From Rotaria sp. Silwood1 (taxonomy: Eukaryota; Rotifera; Eurotatoria; Philodinida; Philodinidae): a DNA stretch of 64,000 nt. The notes below the pieces were generated by a model. The model was not told the origin of the DNA. It searched no databases and was given only the letters and a program-made list of their open reading frames with translations. Position 1 is the stretch's first letter. Each line of letters starts with the position of its first letter. The stretch spans positions 5,286,177 to 5,350,176 of the forward strand of contig CAJNOP010000003.1 of NCBI GenBank assembly GCA_905250075.1. The letters run 5' to 3'. Positions 1-13,131 of the stretch are shown one piece after another. The position numbers were made by a program, and so were the translations under genes.

Positions 1-55
1 AAAAGAGAAAAAGAAAAGATAAACAGAAAATATTTTATTTCATTATATCCTTCAG

Positions 56-631
56 ACACACACGTATTTCTTGCTAGTCATCATCATGTCATCATCAACA
101 GGTATAAACATTTCTTTTTTGCTTTATTCTTCTTATTTGATTTTTTACTGATTTGTCAAGATATTACTCAACATGTGTCCAGTACTGTAAAGTTAAATCG
201 GCTTTTAATCTTGACAGCTGCTATTATTGGTATATTATTATATTATTTATAAATTTTAATGATTTCTCTTTTATTTTGAATTAGCTTGCTGTTCGTGTAT
301 TAATTCAAAAACAACCGATCACGATCAATTACAACAACATCAAATTATTAATAATATTTATCCAACTGTCTTATCTCGATATGATTCCGATTTAGTTGAA
401 CGAGCAGCACCGCGTTTTGGCCGTGCTTCAGCTCGACTTGGTCGGGCATCACCACGTCTTGATCGACATGTTGTTGATTTGATATTTTCACGATTAAATC
501 ATGTTGGTCAATATTATAATGCAGATGACGATACAACAAACGAATATCCCTACGATATTGAATCTTCGATACAAGAGAGACGAGCAGCACCACGATTTGG
601 ACGTGCCATTAAACTTGATCAACATCAGTAA
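56..631 (+). CDS. Neuropeptide precursor, 3' part (AAPRF-amide type)
   Basis: Two exons are visible, 56-101 and 285-631, joined across a GT-AG intron in phase; the gene starts upstream of the window. The first exon encodes a hydrophobic stretch (YFLLVII) followed by small residues and Cys, which looks like the core and cleavage region of a secretory signal peptide. The second exon contains RAAPRFGRASARLGR and later RRAAPRFGRA, so AAPRF occurs twice, each followed by Gly-Arg, the usual amidation and cleavage signal. One ASARL-Gly-Arg unit and one unamidated-looking ASPRLDR unit follow the first copy. Expected products are AAPRF-amide (two copies) and ASARL-amide, secreted from neurons to act on G-protein-coupled receptors. 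An acidic spacer separates the copies. The stop is TAA 629-631, and AATAAA at 862-867 may be the poly(A) signal. The class is clear; which RFamide family it belongs to is not. Confidence 0.75.
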
Positions 632-1079
632 TATGCTTAAATAAGCATTAGCCTATTATGTTGAAGTATTATTGATGTAATGAGATATATATACATAGAG
701 AAAAATGGAACAAATCTTTAGAAAATCTATGAAAAGAAGTCGTAAGCATGTGTCACATTTTATTATTAATATTGTTGAGTATTGTTTGAAATTTATTACT
801 AAGTGAATATAAGAACAAACAATAGAAATTCAATGAAAACAAATCGTATTATTCTATATTCAATAAACAATCATTTAAGAGTAAAACAAAAAAAGATGAT
901 TAAAAATTGAAATATAAATAAATAATAAAAGAAAACAATTCTTGATAATTTTCAAACACAATTCTAGTGTTAATGACAATAATTCGGAGAATAAAGAATG
1001 TGTCCTATTAATGTCTTTTAATCAATAATCATGTTCACTTTTCGATTAATCAAATACAGATAAAGATAACGTTCAGGAT

Positions 1080-2400
1080 GTCGATCAAGAGTCAAACATT
1101 TTCGAAATGAATAAGTTCAATTCATGATATACACTTTTAACGCATCAATCGGATCATACTAACAAAATCATTATCTACTCTCAAATCATAACGATTACAT
1201 GGTAAAATCCATGCAGTTTTTATATCATATGATGAATTTCAATCAAGTGCTGATGGAATTCGAAGAAATTCTATATTAGCTCTTGAGAGTACCATTATAT
1301 CATGTTTAATATTACATTTCTATTCATAATCACGAACAAGAGGAAAACAATTATTTCAATCAAATCATTACTGATAATAATTTAGAATTTTATGCTCAGG
1401 TAGATCAACATCAGCATGTATTGTATAATTTAGTAGAAAATGAGAATCAAGTGTTGCAATGTTTTCATATAAAACTTTTGCTATGAATTTTGATTAAAGT
1501 AATCCTATACTAAAATAAGTATGTAATGACATAGGTGGTAATCAATCGTTAAATGGTTTATTGAATGATGAATACATCCATTTCACCTTTAACGTGTATT
1601 CGAAAAGTATGAGCTGTTAGTTTCTATGCTTCTTTAATACATTTAACAGGAGGAATCATATAAACAGCAGTTCGACGACGACGAGATGTTCGAGATGAAG
1701 TCTCTATACAATCAATAATTAAAATAAAAATTACATTAAAATTGAAGAAAATATGTTATTGATGGGAATATGTTACTCTAAATCGAAGGAAATATATAGT
1801 TAATCTCTTGCAAATCATAAATCAAATCTTTTATCACTTACAATGCCTTTGTATTACAAAAATTATGTTTAATCATATCATGTGTAAGTTGTACAATGCG
1901 TTTTGCTAATGTTATTTTTATCCATTTTCATGTACTCAAAAACCAAATAAATTTTTCCATTTTTTCAAGTTCTTTTGCTTTCTGCTCATTATTTGTTGCC
2001 ATTGTAATATTTGTTTCATGTGCAGTAGAAGTAAAAATAACATGTCCATCAATATCCCATAATAATTATTGTACCCACTAACTTCGTCAAACATTTGATC
2101 TAGATATGGGTAAAATAAAAATCCCATACGCATCATAAATTAAGAAAATATTTTGATTTGAAAATAGTTTAAAGATAACGGTTCAACAGCAACAGGTAGA
2201 TGTTACTTCACGAGCGCAGTTTAGAATTTGTTGTGGAATAAGTGAACGAATAATTTTTTGATATTAATCAATTATTCTTATTGAACAGTAACCATCTTCT
2301 GTAATATTTTTGAGTTCACCTTTAGGTACACACCAGGTGCAAAATGAGTAAAATTAGCAGTAAATGTTGGAAGAATATTAATAACTGAAGATCATTAACG
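1080..2400 (-). pseudogene. Decayed protein gene, family not recognised
   Basis: On the minus strand, peptide-like stretches appear in changing frames, broken by stops and frameshifts: GELKNITEDGYCSIRIID and PQQILNCAREVTSTCC near 2200-2350, a stretch around WDIDGHVIF and HETNITMATNNEQKAKELE near 1960-2060, TAVYMIPPVKCIKEA near 1630-1690, and NIEFLRIPSALD near 1240-1290. Their order and composition (T, S, D, N codons as in the neighbouring genes) look like an old gene rather than chance, but no intact frame longer than about 65 codons survives. I do not recognise the family. Chance open frames in AT-rich DNA remain possible. Confidence 0.35.
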
Positions 2401-4104
2401 GCAAAAAAGAGATATGTTGAATATGTGGAGGGTGTGATTGTAGGTCATCTCCTTACGCACACGTACACTCTTACTCACGTTCTTATCAATATGATAAATC
2501 TTATATACGATAGTATAAAAATCATTTGAAATCAAGTTCTAAAAATGGAGTAATATATCGATCAAACTTCAAACATTTATTCATAAGTAACTACTGCATC
2601 GATAGAATTTGTGAAGATCTATCTTGTTTCGTTGTCAATCTAACAGGAGTCAGCTTCTAGATGAATCACAACAAGTTCTTTGAAAATTTAGTAGTTATTC
2701 ATATGCTATTTTTTTTGAGTGATTAGATTTTGTCTTTGTGATGAATCGATCGTTTCTGACAAGTGACGAGTGGAATCCATAGAGCGTGTTGAATTTTAGA
2801 TTGATCTATTGTTAGTTTACATTGAGTCAGTTTTGACACGAATACATTTAAGGAATACTTGAGTCTTTATCTAAGATATGCTACGTGTTTATGTCAATGG
2901 CAAATCATGTTTGTTGAAGGTTTGCAATTATTTATACATCTATCATTGTTACATCTTGTTCTATTCAATTTATGAATTAGGATTGTAGAGAAACTATAAG
3001 TATGAGAAAACCAGTGAATAAGAATAAAATTAAGCTTTATGCAATTCACAAGCATTCAAATATGCTTCAAGATCATCTTATTTTAGTGATGATATAATTC
3101 TTCCTAAAATGCAAATGTCAATAAGTATCAATGATACTAAAAAAATGGAACTGCTGATGAATTTACCAAGAAAAATGACGAGTCTACTTAACAAGTTGAA
3201 TCATTCAAACAAATCAGCAAGTGATAATATTACAAGTGTTTAAAGTCGTATTGCATAGATCATTCTGAAATATAATTTTTCTCGACATGATAATGTTAAG
3301 TCAGAGAATTACTCCTATATCAAACTGGTTTATCAGAAGAATATCATTGAGAAGAAAAAAATTGTAGTTATTTATAGTATAGAAAAATTGTTTAGCCACG
3401 AAAGATAATTTGATTGAAGAAAAAAATGGTTTCATAAGATTTCTAACTGTTTTGATACTATGAGAGCAAATAGAAAAGTTCTGGAAAAGTTTGCAATTTT
3501 TTTCTTTTTTGTCTATGTAATTTTTCCCATAGTAAATAATCAATATCTCATATCATATTCATCTTTGATTATTCATTAATCAAAGACAATATTATGTATT
3601 TATAACTTTAAGTGACATATTCACTTGAATATTCTGTTCTTCGTTTCAATATAATATTGGTTTTGTTCTAGCTCATTGATAATTTTCAAATTACAAAAAA
3701 CAAAAATACAGAAAGAAAGACATATTAATAAGAAAAAAAACACAAAAACAACGGTATTGATAATCAAGAGAAAAATACATTGATATCATATATATATATA
3801 TATTTAAAAACAGTATTAGTAATTTGCTTCTTCTATCATATCTCTTTAGATTATCACATCAGACAAACATTAACTGGTTACACATTGAAATACACTAAAT
3901 ATCACGAATAATGAACAAAAATGCTATGAAAAAACAACAACATATCACCCGTGAGATTTGATGAGTATGTGTTTGTTAAACCAACAATTATTTCAATATA
4001 CATGTACACATATAGTTATATAGAATTATTTATACTAAAAAACACAAACACAAAACAACAATGACCTGAGAAAAACAAAAAGAAACAGAAACGGATGAAT
4101 TTGA
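2401..4104. other. Gene-poor stretch downstream of the RdRP
   Basis: AT-rich sequence with no supported exon. An 80-codon minus-strand frame at 3301-3543 is low-complexity, and nothing continues it across plausible splice sites. A short (TA)n tract lies near 3790-3805. The 3' untranslated region of the RdRP gene presumably runs down from 4104. Confidence 0.6.
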
Positions 4105-7100
4105 CTAGGTATCAATATCAATCGAAATGTCATTGAGTTCTTTTTCAATGCCAATCGATTGTAAAGCAAGAATTAAATAATCACTTAAATAGGCATATTC
4201 ATTTGATTTTTGCTCACGGGCTAATCGAAAACAAAGACGTATTAGATATATACAATAATCATACATAGAATTATCAAAATCTATGGATGATATTGATATT
4301 TGATATTTGATATGTTCGATATAGCGTTCAATCATTAATGGATTATTCAATGATTGAAAGACAACTTTATATTGTTCAAAATTACATGACAAATTTAAAG
4401 GATTTTCATTGGAAATCTCTTCATTTTCTAATAAAATAAAAGTTATCAACAATTGATGCCAACAAATTTCACGAATAAGTGGTTTCTTATCTGCAGGAGT
4501 TGAATCTTCAAAAAAGAAGAAAAAAAAAATCAAGAATTTTGTTTATCTTTATTCCAAATAATAAAAAACTTACGTTCACCAAAAACATTTTGTTTTCTTA
4601 TCCAATTATTCATTATTTCAATAAATAAAATCTTTGATAAACACATTGAATTTGTTTGTTGATCATTTTCAATGTCTCGTTTAAATAACTTTAAATTATT
4701 TGTAATAGTTGACTTTATTGAACGTAAAAAAAGATGACCTTTATCTGAATAAGCAGGCCAAAAAATTTTTAATTTTAATTCTTTATTTTCAATTAATTGT
4801 TTTGCTACATTACGTATTGCACGTCCAATAACAATATGTTTTGATATATAATTATTACTATTGGAAATTTGATGTCGCTTTTTTAACTCACTTAATAATG
4901 TTCCAAATAACCATGGAAAACTAAGAATACGAGAACGAGCTTTTGTTGATTGTTTAGCAGCTTGAGAATAACAAACATAATAACAAGCAGCTGCTCGTGC
5001 TAATTTAATTTCTTCACATTCAGTACATGATGAATTACGTGTGCATGGATTATCATGTGGTGGTTTTAAATTTGAATCTATAGATAATTGATCAAAAATA
5101 TGATAAAAATGACGACGTGTTGTACCAATTAATCGTTGTAATTCAAGACCAGCTGATATATTAAGATCTTGTTTTCCTGATGCTAGTTGATCAAGTGCTT
5201 CACAACGACAAAATAAATCAATTTCATCTTGATAATTAAAAACACTAATAATATTACGTAAATTTTCACGATACATTGAAAATAATTTTTTTGCCCAGGG
5301 TGTTTGAGATTTAGAAAATGGATGATTTAAATCAGAATCAAGAGTTAATGATGGTTCTTGATGATTTCCTGTATTATCATATGATTGCCATGGCCATGGC
5401 TTACGAGAACTATTTGAAAGATTAGTTTGTGGTGTCTCAAGAGTATCATCATCAACTAGTTCATCTTCAATTTGTGCTGCTTTTAAATGACGTAAACTAC
5501 AATGAGTTCGAGCAGCTTTATGCCATCGAATAATTGCACGGCGTGCTGATCGATATAATTGTCCTAAAAGAAAAGAAATATATATATATAAATCAATGTT
5601 AATATAAAATTAAAATTTTTCTTCATATACCAATAATTTTTTCAGATAGATATGATTTATAACGTTCTTTCATCATAAAATCTGGATAACGTTCTTTAAG
5701 TAACTCAATTCGATAACGATTTAATTCTTCATTTGTTATTGGATGTTTACCAGTTTTAGGTGCATCAAGTTCTTGTGAAATAAGACCTGCTAAACGTACA
5801 ACTTCTGGATGACGTGTACTGAATAAATCAGCTAATGCTAAATGTAAATTTGACATGTCACCAGTTAAATTTTGTGCAGCTATATCAAGAACAATTTCAT
5901 TAATATCATTTCGTTCAACAGGACGATCAAGTTTAATTGGTTTTTCTTGTGAATCATAATCATATGGTTCATCATTAGTTGTTAATGGTACTAAATCTGG
6001 ATCCCATATGACAGCATATTCATCACCTAAGAAAATTAAATAACAATAATAATAATAATAATAATGATTAAACATTAGTTGTTTTCTTTTTTTATTTAAT
6101 TCTTATTCTATTTACCATCAAGATCACTTCCTGATATTTCATTTGGATGTGGTCGACGACCTTTTTGTGGAAAAACAACAACATCAACAAGATGTCTTAA
6201 TTCGACTCTATCAACGGCTGTAAATGTTCTTAAATCTCCTGGATGATGACAAGGATTTTTAGTTATGACAACTTTAATATTGTCTAATATTGTCGGTGGT
6301 ACACTAGGTGGTTTATCAATCATATCTAATTTTTCATCATTTATATGATTATATTGTATAAATACTTGTCCATATTCCAGTACACCATATTCATCAACTA
6401 TACCAAACATATTTCTTGCTTTATTTTTGGCTGTTTTTATTTTAGCACGTTGTTGAAATTTTGATACGCAATCATGACCACATGTTATAATAAGTTGTAA
6501 AAAAAATGGTTCTTCAACAAGATTTATTCCTTTAGCTATATCACGAAAATTAAAACATGCTGAACCAACACGATCATTTAATAATTCAAATGCAATTGAT
6601 GAGCATAGTAAAGCTTGTACAAGCCATAGATGATTTTCATTTTGTAAAACAAGAAAATGTGATTCAGGTATACCACGACTAGATAGAAGAAGAATATCTT
6701 GACGATTAAGATAAAGTGCACCTTAATTTAGAAAAAAAGAAACAAATTTTTTTTTCTGTGCAATTAGAATTCATTTCAAATCGTAACATACGTGGTGAAG
6801 AAACTTTACAAATTTCTAATTGATCATGATCACTTGTAAATTTAAGCATAGATTCACGAATAACAAGTTGTTGAGGTTGATCATCAAGCCGTGGATCAAC
6901 TGAAACAGTTCCTAGAAAAATAAAAACATTTTATTTAAGAAAAAAACGATCAATAAGAAGTTGATGAGGGAAAACAGAAGACTTCAACGTAGAAAGAGTG
7001 TCCCATGAGTTCTAGCTCTCAACGAAAACTAGTTTATATGTGAACAAATAGTCATTCCTATCCGATTATATCGATATGAGCTTCGAGTACTTAAGACAAC

Positions 7101-10100
7101 GTTTCAAGCGACATTATCTTTTTTAATAATAGTGATGTCAACAGAGGAAGCATCATAGTTAGGGTATGGGTACAGACGATAGTCGTCATACCTAAACTAT
7201 AGATACTACTCATCGTTTTGTATCATTGTATTACATTACATCTAATGAATTTGTACATGATTAAAATTGCTTCAAAAATACTGATCGATTTCGACATTTT
7301 AATTATAACGTTTCTTTTTTATATAGAGATGCTTAAGTAAAGATTATTTTTTGTTTATATAAAAACCATTGTCCTATCAACCAACAGTAGAACTTGAATT
7401 TTGGTTATTTTTTCAAAACTTTTATAAATTTTATTTTTCATTTTCTATTTAATAGGTATTGTATCTATATATGATTGATATGTGGTTGTGTAGTACAACT
7501 CATCTACAGTTTATACTATTAATATCGTTTCATTAATAATGAACAGAAAAGAATAAATAAAAATTGTTTAGTTTTGAAAGCGTGGGTATTAACTTGATTT
7601 TTACATGTTTACTTTCCATTGCGAAATGAATGATTGCATGACTAACAGAGAGGACACCATATACTCCTATATTGGAGTATAAAATCAAATAACTCTCTTC
7701 TTTTGTCATAAAAGAGTGAAGAACATGATAAACGTCCTATGATGGGAAAAAATTATATTTCTACCTTTCTTTTCATCATAGGGAGATTCTTGTGTGCTGC
7801 ACTCTTTTATGACAAAAGAAGAGAGTTATTTGATTTCATACTCCAATATAGGTGTACATGGTGTCCTCTCTGTTAGTCATGCAATCATTCATTTCGCAAT
7901 GGAAAGTAAACATGTAAAAATCAAGTTAATACCCACACCCTCAAAACTAAACAATTTTTATTTATTCTTTTCTGTTCATTGTTAATGAAACGATATTAAT
8001 AGTATAAACTGTAGATGAGTTGTATTACACAACGCATATTAATCATATATAGATACAATACCTATTAAATGGAAAATGAAAAATAAAATTTATAAAAGTT
8101 TTGAAAAAATAATCAAAAATTCAAGTTCTACTTTTGGTTGATAGAACTAAAGTTTTCGCTGGAGTTCAGAATTTATTGAACATCCCCTTTATTAAAAGTA
8201 ATAACTCAAAGACTTCGTAAGATTTCAGAACACTTTCAGACTGAATTTTCCTCTATTTCCTATCTTGAAACTTCATCTAACCTTTGCAACCACCATATCG
8301 AATCTGTAGTACACTTGGCATAAAACGTCTTCCTAATGCTTTTTGCACCTAAATATTTATCAAATATGATTCAAATAGAATTCGAAAATTTTAGATAAAC
8401 CTGTTTGCAATATTTCTGTGATAAGGTACCAACACCATCAGTAAAACAATATTGTTTATCTGTTGTTTCAACGTCTGAAATATATTTGACATGTTCAGCA
8501 GGAATCTATAAATAGAAAAATTTTATTAGAAATTCGATTTATTTTATATATTTATACTCTAATAGATGGTTCAGTTGATGTGAAACATTGAGCAATTCGA
8601 GCAGCATGTTTTGCAACAACACGTTCATTATCGAAATTTCCCATCCATGATAAAACATTTTCTAATGAATAATGATTATCAAGAAACCAAAATTGTTTTT
8701 CTTTAACTTGTGACATTGAATGATGTAAATATCGATAATGAATTTTATTTATTTGAATACCTTCTGTAAGTATTTGTTTAAATTTTAATCTTAATGAACG
8801 AAAATCACGTGCATATAAAGGTTTATTAGCTTCATCACGTATTTCAACAAGTGCAAAACTCATTGGATCGTTAAAATTTTTTTCTCGTAAAACACGATGA
8901 AGTTTAACAAGTTTTAAAGGTTGAACTTGAATAGTTGTTGGTGTTACACGTATTGATGGAACATAAGCAAAACTAAACAAAAAGAAAAAAAACTATTGCA
9001 TCAGTACTTTTTTTTTCCTCGAATTGAAACAAAAGATTGACACTCATGCCGAAAATCAAGTTTACCATTAAGTATTTTAGTATAGATTAAGTCTAAAATT
9101 TTTTAATGAACAAATAAAAACAATAGTATTTTATATTATTTCTACATTTATTACACATGAGATATAAAAAGGAAAATATACTTTTCTCTTGGCGGTGATA
9201 AAATCGTTGCCATTTTTTCATTCAATGAATTACATTGTTCCAATTGATTTTCATATTCTCTATTAGCTTCGTTTAATTCATTTTCAAGCTTAAATATTCA
9301 ATAAAATAAAATAAAATAAAATTGTTTTGTTTTATATTGACTTACTTTTAAAAAATGATACTCAGTTGATCGTCGAAATAAATAAAGACATAAACGATAA
9401 AATTTATCATCATCATTATTTGATAATTCAAGTAATAATTCACGAATTTGCTTTCGTTCAGATATTTTTTGTTCAATTGAATAACCAACATTTTTTAACA
9501 TTGTAAATGCGTATATTTGTATTGGAGTTTTAAATACTTTTAATAATGCTGGAATATTTGTTAAACAACCTCGACAAGGTTTAATTGATGCAAAACAAAC
9601 AACGATTTGATTTGAATAAAAAAAATCTAATAAATGTTTAAATAAAAGTTTTACTTGTTCAAGTGCAGAATATTTATCATGATCATTGAAACTTAGATTA
9701 GAACGATTCGTTTTAACTAATGTATGTAAACATATTGCAGAAAATATTGGACAATCTCTATTATTTGATGATATACGATCTATTTGATGACGATTATCAC
9801 CTATTTTTATTATAAAAAATTTTTCATGAAAAAATAAACGATAAACTATTCAATACCGCTAGATAGAATTCTTGTATATTCATGAACATTTCCTTTGATA
9901 CAAATATACACACTAAAACCTAATCGATGAACTGTAAATATAGCTGCTCGATCAATTAATTCTGCTGGAAGAATGGATTTCTTAAATATTCTTGTAGTAT
10001 TTTTGTCGTCGACCACTTTTTTCGCTTCAAATCGTTCAAGTTCGAGTCTTCTCAATCGAAATTGCATCTAAATAAAATAAATAATATCAATTTACCCCTT

Positions 10101-13100
10101 GAATTACTTTGTCTTCTATTAGAAACCTTTTGTCTCTTGATTCACAGAAAAGATATTCCCTTTAAAAAAAAACATCTTTCAAGAAGAACAAAAACAAAAT
10201 AGGCTGTAATTCCTATTGTACAAAATAATTATAAATGTATATGAAAAGATAATCCATAGACAAATCTAGTTTAACAATTTTGAGCATTGAATGAATACAA
10301 AAATGGACAAAATCAACAAAGACCGAATATGACTAGCTTCGCTTTGACTTTCATTCTTTTTTGTGGCTATGTTTTTTTTTTGTTTTGAACAAGTTCTTTT
10401 CCGATGAATATGTGTAAAAATATTGACGCTTGAAGCTCAAACTTAATTAAACTTAATAAGCTAACAATGGAACTGTTTGTCATGTCAGATAATTTGCTTA
10501 AATATGTTCCGACCAAATTATCACTCTCACCGCCAAACTAACAAATTTAAAATATTACGTGCCCATAGCGAGCCTGGACTGAGATATCGGATTTCCCAGT
10601 GAATTTTCTCTACAGGACCCCACTGTCCCAGCACAACCATATTTTCGAATTTCGACCTGAAATTTTGTACAAATGAAGGTTTCAATGAGAGTAGTTTACA
10701 GAAAAAATTTCAGAATGGTTGGGCAATTTTTCTTCGAGATATGAGTCTCAACATATTGGCGTTTTTCTATAGAAATTGTATATTTTGACAGACTCGTATC
10801 TCGAAGAAAAATTGTCCAACCATTCTGAAATCTTTTCTGTAAGCTAATCTCATTGAGATCTTCATTTGTACAAAGTTTCAGGTCGAAATTCGAAAATATG
10901 ATATTGCTGAGACAGTGGGATCCTGCAGAGAAAATTCACTGGGAAATTCGATATCTCAGTCCAGGCTCGCTATGAGCATGTAATATTTTAAATTTATTAG
11001 TTTGGCAGTGAGAGTGATAATTTGGTCGGAACATAGTTAAGCAAATCATCTGACATGACAAACAGTTCCATTGTAAGTACTTAATTAATTAATATGTAAT
11101 TAATGAATAACTCCTGAACTTTATGAAAGAGAAATCTTCGAATGCTAGAATAGATTCTACATCATAGACTATATTTATAGTGAAATTCTCAGCACGATCG
11201 ATCTCGGAAAAAAATTGGTTTCAAACAAATAGTTGTCCAAAGATCTGCATTCATTAAATAGTAAGGCTCTTTGCTTTGCTATCATCTTATGATTCATAAG
11301 AAGGATTTGTAATAATTAGAATCAGTTTTTGAACATTGCATTCAGTGACAAGACGTCACTAACGAATGAAATAGTCCATATATTCCTTAGGCATACTAAA
11401 AGTATTGAGAGAGGCACTATAATACATTATAGAAAGTTTGAATAAGTTCTTTCTTTCTTTCTTTCTCTCTTTCTCTAAATATATATACTGATGATCTAAA
11501 CGGTGTTCTAGAATTTTATAATACTTCATTATTTTTTTCTTGGTATGATAATATTGGAATTTCAACTGAAGATGCTCATTTCAGATTTTTTTCGACTACA
11601 AAACGAATAAAGAACGAAGAAATATATAAATGACTCATATCTCCATAGCAACGTATGAAGATTCAATTCATTCGAAACCTATACAAAGTTCAGCACATTT
11701 TAACAAAAACGAAAAATGACAAAAACGATCATCTCTAATTCCGCTTGAATATATTTCTGATATAGATGTACCTGTCTTATTAAACAACGCAAAGAAAAAC
11801 GATCAGTTTTCATTTTTTTTTTTGTTAAATTTTATCTAAACTTTATCCTATAAAGATGTTCTATCTAACTTTTAGATCTCATTTATAATAACATGGTTAT
11901 TTTGATTAGAACAATGACTAGTAACAATTAAGATAAAACAAATAATTTACCGTCCATTCAGTTCTTTTTTCAAAACAATATTCTGGATGATAATAATATT
12001 CATTCATTGATGTTAATGCTCCATATGATAGTTTAACATGAATACCATGAAAAAATTTAATTCGACCTAAGATTGTATTATTTGTAATAGATTCGGGTTG
12101 ATTTTTTATAGATTCAATATCAATATTAAATTTTGTTTCATTAAAAGTTGGCCGTCGTTCGAATGCAAACCAAAATTTACTATCTTTAGTTAATAAATCA
12201 ATAGGAGATATACGTGTTTGAGGTATTACTAATTCTTTTGAATTATTATTTAATCTTTGAGATTCAACTTCAGAAAGACGATAAAAACGTGTTGTCCGAG
12301 AATTTAAACAAAATGGCCATATATCCGCATAATTACGTGTTGGTTCATTTTGAATTCCATGTGAATCAAGAATGCGAATAGCTTTCCTATAATCAGATTC
12401 ATTGTCAAAAACAATTTTTGTTGTACTTGCATTAAACGAAAAATCAATCGTTTCATTGAAAGGTTTCTTCTATATAGGAAAATAGTATTGTTTTTTTATA
12501 GCAAATTCGAAAAAGAAAAAAGATAAATATTTACTGGAATCGATTCGTTATAATCATATCCATTTATTGCTCGTCTACTTGTTGCTGGTGGTGATGCAAT
12601 TGTTAGATATTGATCATTGCCATTCATTTGTTTAGGTGATAAAGTTTCAGATTTATATTTATCAATAACAGTTGCATAGTCACAAGCGAGAGAAGTAGAT
12701 GCTGGACTTGGAGGACTCTAAAATGCGAAAATATCTAATTTAACAAAGTTAAACAAACAAAGAAATATTGTTACAATAGATATTGATCGTGAACCACGTC
12801 CCCAGCCAACAGTAAAAGGACATGATGATGAAAATGAAAATTTTGATGGAGGTGTTGAGCGTTTGACATGACCGTTACTGAACTCTGCAATTAGAGTATC
12901 ATGACCATTTTCTTCTTCGGTTTCTTCCACTTCTTCATCTAATTCCTCTTCTTCATCTTTTTCTTCTTCTACTATTTCGTCTTCTTCCACTACATCATCT
13001 GCTTCTTCATCGTCTTCGTCTTCATCTGATGAACGTCGATGAAGCAGTTGCAGTGATGTATGAGCTTCTGGATTAACAAGAAATGTATTTGTTGAATTAA

Positions 13101-13131
13101 TTGTTGTATCAATAAATGGGTCTTCTGTCAT
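4105..13131 (-). CDS. Cellular RNA-dependent RNA polymerase (QDE-1/EGO-1 family)
   Basis: Fourteen exons join in phase into about 1,643 residues: 13131-12775, 12717-12535, 12469-11951, 10067-9857, 9800-9346, 9288-9182, 8972-8558, 8505-8401, 8348-8282, 6911-6792, 6721-6116, 6026-5631, 5563-4574, 4505-4105. The catalytic DLDGD loop (about residues 1046-1050) is intact and split by an intron between exons 11 and 12. FTDGVGTLS, VAKHAARIAQCF and ISGSDLDGD match the RdRP core seen in EGO-1, RRF-1 and QDE-1. An Asp/Glu-rich run (about residues 37-72) precedes the core, and the C-terminal third is family-specific. These enzymes copy single-stranded RNA to make or amplify small interfering RNAs with Argonautes. 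The start chosen is the first ATG of the acidic exon; an upstream exon cannot be excluded. Length is close to nematode EGO-1. Two long foldbacks lie in its introns. Confidence 0.93.
6912..8281 (-). other. RdRP intron 9, hosting a long foldback
   Basis: This 1.37-kb intron is far longer than most introns of the gene. More than half of it is the inverted repeat at 7372-8147. The phase is preserved across it: exon 9 ends with one base of a Gly codon and exon 10 completes it (KGTVSVDP). Confidence 0.7.
7372..8147. repeat. Long inverted repeat (foldback) in RdRP intron 9
   Basis: The left arm, about 7372-7748, starts TCCTATCAACCAACAGTAGA. The right arm, about 7772-8147, ends with its near-perfect complement (TCTACTTTTGGTTGATAGAA). 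Internal landmarks pair throughout, for example ATGATTGCATGACTAACAGA against TCTGTTAGTCATGCAATCAT. Only about 25 bases separate the arms. No transposase frame is present, so it is a foldback or palindromic MITE. Transcribed within the RdRP pre-mRNA, it would fold into a hairpin of roughly 370 base pairs. Confidence 0.88.
10068..11950 (-). other. RdRP intron 3, hosting a TTAA-flanked foldback
   Basis: At 1.88 kb this is the longest intron of the gene. It contains the inverted repeat at 10453-11084 and otherwise AT-rich sequence with no exon-like frame. A TTTCTTTCTTTC microsatellite lies near 11452-11475. Confidence 0.7.
10453..11084. mobile_element. TTAA-flanked foldback MITE
   Basis: Arms of about 290 bases (10457-10748 and 10789-11080) are inverted copies around a spacer of about 40 bases. 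The outer ends read ACAATGGAACTGTTTGTCAT on the left and ATGACAAACAGTTCCATTGT on the right. A TTAA lies just outside each end (10453-10456 and 11081-11084), as expected for a TTAA-targeting, piggyBac-type insertion. There is no coding capacity, so it is non-autonomous. The element sits in an RdRP intron. The inverted repeat itself is certain; assignment to a superfamily rests only on TTAA, which is common in AT-rich DNA. Confidence 0.85.

Noticed and set aside
3001..3240. Possible coding fragment starting MRKPVNKNKIKLYAIH on the plus strand
   Set aside because: Stops appear within about 35 codons in every frame, and no splice-linked continuation or family resemblance was found.
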